Of a stretch of DNA of 64,000 bases, positions 57,625 through 64,000 are shown piece after piece. Source of the stretch: Pseudeuparius sepicola (lineage: Eukaryota > Arthropoda > Insecta > Coleoptera > Anthribidae); the NCBI GenBank assembly GCA_963920635.1, contig OY987299.1, forward strand, positions 24,196,901-24,260,900, given 5' to 3'. Both the position numbers and the translations under genes were made by a program. The notes below the pieces were generated by a model. It was not told the DNA's origin, did no database searches, and was given only the letters and a program-made list of their open reading frames with translations. Numbering within the stretch: position 1 is the stretch's first letter; every line of letters begins with the position of its first letter.

Positions 57625-58372
57625 CAGAGTGTTCCTTAATGACATGTCAATATTTAAGGGGGTGATTCTTGGACCCATTTTAAGAAAAAAAACTTCATAT
57701 GAACGTATGTCGTAAACGTCCTAACTTATGAGATACAGGGTGGTAAAGTTCTCAGAAATTTTTTTTTTATAATAACTGTCACCCTTGTCTATTAGACAAG
57801 GCTGTTACACTATTGTAGATATGTTTATGAAATTTGGTTCACGTCTTCTTTGCATCAAGGTGCATTTTCTGATGTACGAACAATTTTATTATTTTTACCA
57901 GTGGCGTCCGTGCGGAATGTGGATTAAACATTTTTGAAAAAAAAAATGGTGCGCCAATGACTTCTCTTAAAATAGAAATTATTTTTGGATTTCCCATTTA
58001 TTTCTGAGCAAATTTGATCTCTTGATTTTCTTTCGTCCGAAGCATAGTTTTCACTTAAAAAAATCAAAATCCTTTTACTTCAGGGTCAAGTCGCTAAAAG
58101 TCTGATGCTGTGACTGTTGTGTGGAAATCATTTTTTCTTTCTTTTTTCATGCTATTGAGTTCGTTTAATATTAAATGTTAATTAATTCAGAAATAAGCAA
58201 CTGATTTTACTTAAACTTTCAAATACCTAATAAATACCACATTAGAAAACTTTACCACCCTGTATCTCAAAAGTTACGACGTTTACGACATACGTTCATA
58301 TGAAGTTTTTTTCTTAAAATGGGTCCAAGAATCACCCCCTTAAATATTGACATGTCATTAAGGAACACTCTG
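57625..58372. mobile_element. 748-bp foldback element (outer arm A, core Y)
   Basis: CAGAGTGTTCCTTAATGACATG and inverse, TA at 57623-57624 and 58373-58374. Outer arm A is that of 26288-27434 (tatttaagggggtgattctt, cgtatgtcgtaaacgtccta). Core Y (57775-58250; tagacaaggctgttacacta, agtggcgtccgtgcggaat) is unrelated to core X and not inverted. Confidence 0.85.
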
Positions 58373-60580
58373 TATATGTATATTACAAATCTGTTCAGAA
58401 CATTCACCCCAAAATCTTTTATTAATTAAAGACTAATTATTTCAATGCCAAAGTCAGATATGATCCACTTTAACAGTCTTCAGAAGTGGCCGTGGCCTAA
58501 CTCGTATTTATTTTATCGTATAGGTTCAAATTCCACACGATGCATTTATTTTTTTAATTCTGAACAAAAATACAGATTTTATTGTTTGCTATTTAATTTT
58601 TCAATAATATTATCTCGATTCCTTCTATAATGTTGAACGAACTCAAGAACATATGTGGAAAGTTTTATATTATTTGTTCAACTTGCACAATTCATGCACA
58701 TATATTATCCTCCGCACTAACACAAAAACATATAAATCTATTAGGTGTGCAATCGTTTTCTAAAAACTACATTCAACGCTAAGCAGAAGACAGCTCTCTG
58801 AATTTCCAACACGAACGTCTCAGAATAAACTCGCCATAAGAAACCTTAACCACGACCTTTGCTCCTCGAAGACGATGTTTGGGACACGAAATTGCAGTCA
58901 CAATATTATAGTACCGTTGTACAAACAAAGCCACAAAGGTCTTAAAGAAGTTAGATCACCGAAGAAGTTTTGAATTTGAAATTTTCGTCGACTTTTTAGT
59001 CTAATCTGGCTTTCGCAACTACTTCCTATTGAACCCAAGTGAATTAACTTTAATATTTTAAATGGGATCCTTCAATTTTGATTCAATATTTGAATTCTGA
59101 TAAAAAAATATTTGGGGATTTGTTACTTATTTTTTGATTTGATAAAAAATAAAGTGGCATTATAATTTTTTTAAATCACAACCTACTAGCACCATCGAAT
59201 AAAATAGGTGTGTTCACCAATTTTCAATTTTATCCAAAATCGATAGATAGTTTATAGAATATATAGAACATGTTGGATAATGGGGACTTAAAACCTTTTT
59301 GGTACATATTTGACGAGATTTAATTTCAGGAATTTATGTCTTTTTATTTTTACCATTTTAATGCTACAAATTTGTGCCTATTGACATACTTGGTACTGTT
59401 TTGCATTTTATTCTCATATTTTATTCTCAATATACTTATTACTTATTACACTACCCTTGTAACCACACCAAAAAGTAGTTAACTTGTAGACCACCCTGTG
59501 TATACAGCTCGCCAACTAACATCTAACAGGGTGAGTACCTACACCGGTTACGATTGATGACGTAGAAGGCAGTAGTGGTATAATGTCCACCAGATTTTGA
59601 GAGTTTTGATATGAGATCCAGATATCAACTTTTGTGCACTATTACACTTCTGAAAAATAAAATTTTTGTATTTTATTGAAAATCGTTTATTTTTTAATAT
59701 CTTTGGGGCACCGGAAAGGATTCTCATATCATCTTCAGATTTTGAGGTTTACATAATATGACCCAAAAGGCAACTTTTAAACACTATTACATTTTTAATT
59801 TTAAAAATAAAAATTTTTGTTTTAGCCTAAGTAAATAAGTAAATAATAATAAAACTGCTTTAAATACAATTCTTACTGATTTGGCACGATTATAAAATGG
59901 CTAGGGCGAGTGACACGTCACTGCCGCACACGATACGCAGCAAAAAAAAATTTCGAAAATAAATTTATAAATAATTGGACCTAATAGCACAAAAAGTATA
60001 CTACGAATATATTTTCTGTGCTAATAGGCAAAAAATGTACTATAGAAATGATGAAATTGTATTTTTGTATAAAAAAGCAAAAATATACTAGATTAGTATA
60101 TACATTAATTGTACTAAGCTATGGCAACACTACCAGCTGATTCCATATAACCTAACCTTTATACCGTTGACTGACTTAATACGTCAGTCAACGTTTATAC
60201 CTTGTAATTCGATATCCTAACCTTAATTATTCCAGGTTGTACTATTTGCATTTTATCGTTTTAATAATAATTATTAGAAAATTAAATAATTTCTTCCTAA
60301 ATACCACTGTAGCTCATAGAGTTTATTAATAGACATTGCCTGCACTGCAGAGGTAAGTGTAAACATTTATATAAAATCGATAATTTGAAGGTCAAACTGT
60401 AACCACAAAAGGAAGGTTAATCAAAGGAGTAATATTATGGACCTTTAAAATTTTCGATTCTATTTTATTCAAAAACTGGGATGAACTGAAAAAATGAAAT
60501 GTTCCAGGGGAATCTACCAAACCTCTATTATCTGTGTGCCTGTTTTTTTTTTATTGTATATGACCAGACAATGAATAGTC
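58373..60580. other. Intergenic; no gene recognised
   Basis: AT-rich. A lone AACAGGGTGAGTACC end at about 59527. A short cluster of inverse tacgtcagtcaac/gttgactgacttaatac words at about 60165-60195. Nothing coding. Confidence 0.5.
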
Positions 60581-60599
60581 TCGGTTTTCATTCAGCATT

Positions 60600-60900
60600 A
60601 GATAATCGCAGGGGCGTTCCGACCTTTCCCACACGCGAGTACGAATGTGGCTGTACCGCGAAGAAGACTCTCACTTTCGTCGCGCCGGAATTTATGTGTG
60701 CCACGGGCCGGAGACGGAGAAATTGACACACTTGGCGGCCGATTTCTGGCAAAACGGCGCCGCGCGCTCTGCGCCCATTGTGCTCATGCAAATCGCGCGA
60801 TCGTCTAGATCGCGGCTGCAGATGGCCGATGGATCAATCGCGTCCATTGTGTTCGGCGTGTGGCGCTGTCGAAACTGCGATCCTCTAAACACGCCGTAAC
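60600..60900. promoter_or_regulatory. CpG- and GC-rich patch, possible regulatory or exonic sequence
   Basis: About 300 bp clearly richer in GC and CG than the surroundings (for example gcgcgcgatcgtctagatcgcg region and acggcgccgcgcgctctgcg). Open on several frames of both strands (84 aa plus, 126 aa minus), which is expected from low stop density. No protein family recognised and no clear splice-flanked exon. Confidence 0.35.
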
Positions 60901-60918
60901 TGCATATCGCCATACATA

Positions 60919-62431
60919 CAGTGTGTCCCAATTTGATACTGGATTCCTCAGAAATATACAGGATGATTCTTTTAGGTCTACCATCGCGATTTTCTCGCTC
61001 ATTTTGCGGCCCACAAAAAAAAACGTAAGAAACAAAAATGTGGCCATTTTGGACAGCTAAGTGGTGCTGCAAAAGAAATCGGCATCCATGGCCAACTTGT
61101 CGCGCAATATTAAAAAAACCTCAAATTGAGCAAAACTATTAATGGCCGTGGAATGTTTATTTTAAGAGACAGAGAAAAACTTTTATATTGAAAATTGATG
61201 GCACTGAGAAGCTTTATCCACCCAGGTGCTCAGATAGTTTCAGCAAATTACACAGGGTCTTCGGCTCTCTTGAGACCATGAAAATTTTTGTAGATTTTAG
61301 GTTTTTTTAGTACACCGCGAAAAGTTGGGTATGGAGGCCCATTTCTTTTTTAATGTCGCCTCGCTGACCAAAATTGACATATTTTGTTTTCTTACATATT
61401 TTCTGTGCTGCCCAAAATAAGCGAGAAAATTGCTTAATAAGAAATAAACAAAAAAACAATTCATAGCCTCAAGAGAGCCGAAGACCCTGTGTAATTTTCT
61501 GAAACTATCTGAGTACCCTTTTGCATAAAGCTTCTTAGTGCCATCAATTTTCAATATAAAAGTTTTTCTCTGTCTCTTAAAATAAACATTCCACGGCCAT
61601 TAATTGTTTTGCTCAATTTGAGGTTTTTTTAATATTGCGCGACAAGTTGGTCATGCATGCCGATTTCTTTTGCAGCACCACTTAGCTGTCCAAAATTGCC
61701 ACATTTTTGTTTCTTACGTTTTTTTGTAGGCCACAAAATGAGCGAGAAAATCGAGGTGGTAGACCTAAAAAAATCATCCTGTATATGAAGGGCAAAGAAG
61801 ACGAATGGTCTCTATTTTTTTTATTGGTAGTCCCAAGGGAGAGTACCTATCTCATAGGCGATGATATTTGGATGGGGTAATTATTTCATGGCCTGCTATG
61901 ATTTGTTGTAAGAAAACTTGTTCAGAATGAAAAACTGAGTAGACTTGCAAAATTTCAAAAGTCTAGGCCTACTTTGATTTTTAGCTTTTTCGCCTTTTTC
62001 TCCCATTATTTTCTTAGAAATGTGTCCTTTCTGGAGCTTTCACGTCAAAATATTATTAAGGAAACTTGATCATCGTGAAAAAATAAAACTTTGACGTGAG
62101 AGCTCCAGAAAGGACACTTTTCTAAGAAAAAGGTGGGATTTAAATCTAAATAAGGAGGCCTAGACTTTTGAAATTTTGCGAATCTACTCAGTTTTTCATT
62201 CTGAACAAGTTTTCTTAATAACATTTTTGTCGTAAAAAAATCCCTAATGGGGTTTCTTGAAAATTTGCTATTTTAAAAAACCATAGCAGGCCATGAAATA
62301 ATTACCCCATCCAAATACCACAGCCTATGAGATACTTTCCCTTGGAACTACCAATAAAAAAATAGATACCATTTATTTTTCTTGACCTTCAAATATTTCT
62401 GTGGTGTCCAGTATCAAATTGGGACACACTG
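60919..62431. mobile_element. 1.5-kb foldback MITE containing a nested MITE
   Basis: Outer ends CAGTGTGTCCCAATTTGATA and inverse (tatcaaattgggacacactg), TA outside (60917-60918, 62432-62433). The inner inverted segment ggtaattatttcatggcctg / caggccatgaaataattacc and ttggtagtcccaaggga frame a core (61900-62250) with ggcctactttgattt words also found at 37620-37880. About 690 bp without the nested element. Confidence 0.85.
60959..61781. mobile_element. 823-bp MITE nested in the 60919-62431 element
   Basis: CAGGATGATTCTTTTAGGTC and inverse (acctaaaaaaatcatcctg), TA on both sides. Arms of about 370 bp: atgtggccattttggacagc, gttcttaatggccgtggaat-like, cacagggtcttcggctctct. Inserted near one end of the outer element, hence younger. 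Confidence 0.87.
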
Positions 62432-63818
62432 TATATACTACCTAGATATGAAAATATGTATATTTATATTCTTATTATAAAACATATTTACTTTTTGAAT
62501 CTTTTAAACACTTTACAACATATCTAAAGAAATTCAACTGAGGCGGAGGCGTATAGTTTAGTGAATTGGCCCTTCTACCTTCTTTAATACCCCTTAAAAT
62601 AATTATAATAAAAAAACAACCACCGGTAAAAAAATAGTTATTTGTGTATTAACGCACTGCAAAAAAGAAGTTTTGTTAGGCAAAATAATTAAAATATTGT
62701 CACCCATTCATGTGCCGACCGTGCGCGCCGTTGCTTTCCTTCTTATATCGCCCTTCCTAGATCGATACGGCAAAATCTATGATAAATAACCAAGTTGGCG
62801 CCTTTCTTGCAGTCTGCATAAAAAATGTTATTGGTGTTTAAACCGACCAAATTTTTTACACCGAAAGATTACTTTGTTATTAATGTTATTTTGAGTAATT
62901 TGTTATATTGTATTTTTTGCCCGTCCTGCGTACAACAAAATTGAAGTTTCCCATGACGAATCGTATTTTCTGAACAAACAAAAACTTTAAAGAAGATTGA
63001 CTTTTTATGTAGGTTCTTGCAAAATTAAATATGCGTACTCAGTTTTAAGCAAAATACCATTTTTGTATTTTTTCCCACCCTGTATAACAAAATTGAAGTT
63101 TCTCATGGGGAATCTTATTTTCTGAACAAGCAAAAACTTTTACCAATAATGACTTTTTTCGAATCTTTCACTTTTTTGCCCATTTGTCCTCTTGTAAACT
63201 CCACCCGCAATGAGACTGAAAAGTTAAATGATACTTTATTGGTCGGGTATGGAATATTTGTGGCCACGTTTGATGGGCCCGTCTGACGTTTGGTTTATGG
63301 TTCTCGCATCTCGCCAAAGCCAAGTGATAGAAAAAATCGTACAATAATGGCTTAGTTTACTGGCGATTTCTGAGCTTTTAATAACGATTCTGAGACTTTT
63401 TAATGCCGATTAATAAAAAGTTTTTCTACAACTCCTTTCGAAAATAGTGTTTTTGACCCTCTCCTCTCCCCTGTTGTCAGGTCAACTATAAGCTACTTTG
63501 ATATGTCTTTCGACGTAGGATAACATGGGTTTGATTGTTGATTTTTTATTAGAGTTACAAGTAGGGTAAAGGAAGGAGAGTAGGACCATCATTTGAAAAA
63601 TAAATATATTTTCTTTAAATAAAAATAAAACTATCCAAATTTGTACATACCTAACATCACCTAAGGTTTGATACGCGTTTTGATACAGTTATAAAGTAGA
63701 AAAGAACAAACATTAAAATAAAAAATGCGAACTTTTAAGACTCGACATTGGTCCATCTCTCCTACACCATGGAGGTGAGAAGGACCACGGTATTTAGGAG
63801 ACCTGTCTATGTTTTATT
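62432..63818. other. Intergenic; fragments of transposon arms
   Basis: A ~95-bp direct repeat: aacaaaattgaagtttccca at about 62935 and 63088, each followed by ttttctgaacaa.caaaaac. The second continues into tctttcacttttttg, cccatttgtcctcttgtaaa, a degenerate arm of the 19368-21271 transposon. cgtctgacgtttggtt at about 63281 matches 36860. No gene. Confidence 0.5.
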
Positions 63819-64000
63819 CTAGCTATATTCATGCGACACTTTTGGCATATCTAAGTTAGCAAAGCTTTTGCAGTTCTCGTGCAACCAGCGTTTGCAAAGA
63901 ATGCATTGAATAAATTCCTATTTTTCTTTGTTAAACTATTATAGTCTTCGCTGCAGCCAAGGCAAATTTTCATTTGCACTGGAAGAGTCGTGGTAGGTAC
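63819..64000 (-). pseudogene. C-terminal zinc-finger end of a pogo/Tigger-like transposase, frameshifted
   Basis: Minus strand from the window edge reads VPTTTLPVQMKICLGCSEDY NSLTKKN; shifting one nucleotide, it continues EFIQCILCKRWLHENCKSFA NLDMPKVSHEYS and a stop at 63821-63819. The C-x2-C ... C-x2-C-x3-W-x-H-x2-C spacing is a PHD-like finger that often ends pogo/Tigger-type transposases of insects. One frameshift makes it a pseudogene; an AATAAA overlaps the stop. The catalytic part, if present, is right of the window. Identification is from motif spacing only. Confidence 0.55.

Noticed and set aside
60645..61072. 84-aa plus and 126-aa minus frames
   Set aside because: Open because of the CpG-rich patch; the minus frame runs into a MITE arm. 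No family recognised.

Overview
This is a window of a large, AT-rich, repeat-dense insect nuclear genome. Two things point to an arthropod: spliced cuticular protein genes of the RR-1 (chitin-binding, CPR) type, and a dense load of TA-flanked inverted-repeat elements beginning CAGGGTG. I cannot name the species; a beetle or another pterygote with a big genome is plausible. No prokaryotic gene, operon or CRISPR array is present.

The only convincing host genes are two paralogous cuticular protein genes on the minus strand, head to tail. CPR-A starts at 8258 and runs off the left edge: a 12-nt coding first exon (8247-8258), a signal-peptide/repeat exon (5293-5545) and a linker exon (180-321), with the chitin-binding exon outside the window. 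CPR-B is complete: 43535-43546, 32603-32816, 28177-28462 and 21425-21677 join to a 765-nt reading frame (254 aa) ending in a clear RR-1 domain. Both genes have a TATA box about 30 nt before a plausible start site, a four-residue first coding exon, an N-terminal run of Asp/Asn-Ser-Gly-x-Tyr repeats, and matching intron phases (0, 1, 2). They look like a tandem duplication of secreted cuticle structural proteins with repeat-rich N-termini.

Most of the remaining sequence that I can place is mobile DNA. 322-5292 and 5546-8246 (CPR-A introns) hold foldback MITEs and a ~120-bp minisatellite. 8314-11578 shows nothing recognisable. 11579-14793 is an inverted pair of Penelope-like element 3' halves (GIY-YIG endonuclease, hammerhead-like ends), one arm carrying a 700-bp MITE whose empty site survives in the other arm. 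14783-21271 is a nest of hAT-like, Tc1/mariner-like and foldback elements, ending about 70 bp from the CPR-B polyadenylation signal. The CPR-B introns carry a second copy of the minisatellite, several foldback elements and a ~0.6-kb dispersed direct repeat. 43609-64000 has no convincing host gene: it holds tandem and foldback repeats, an intron-bearing transposase relic, nested MITEs, a CpG-rich patch near 60.6-60.9 kb and, at the right edge, the C-terminus of a pogo/Tigger-like transposase.

The most unusual pattern is modularity. Foldback elements share outer arms but not cores, or cores but not outer arms, as if inverted-repeat modules were exchanged between families. All coordinates of exons and elements were read by eye; no alignments, folding or database searches were run.
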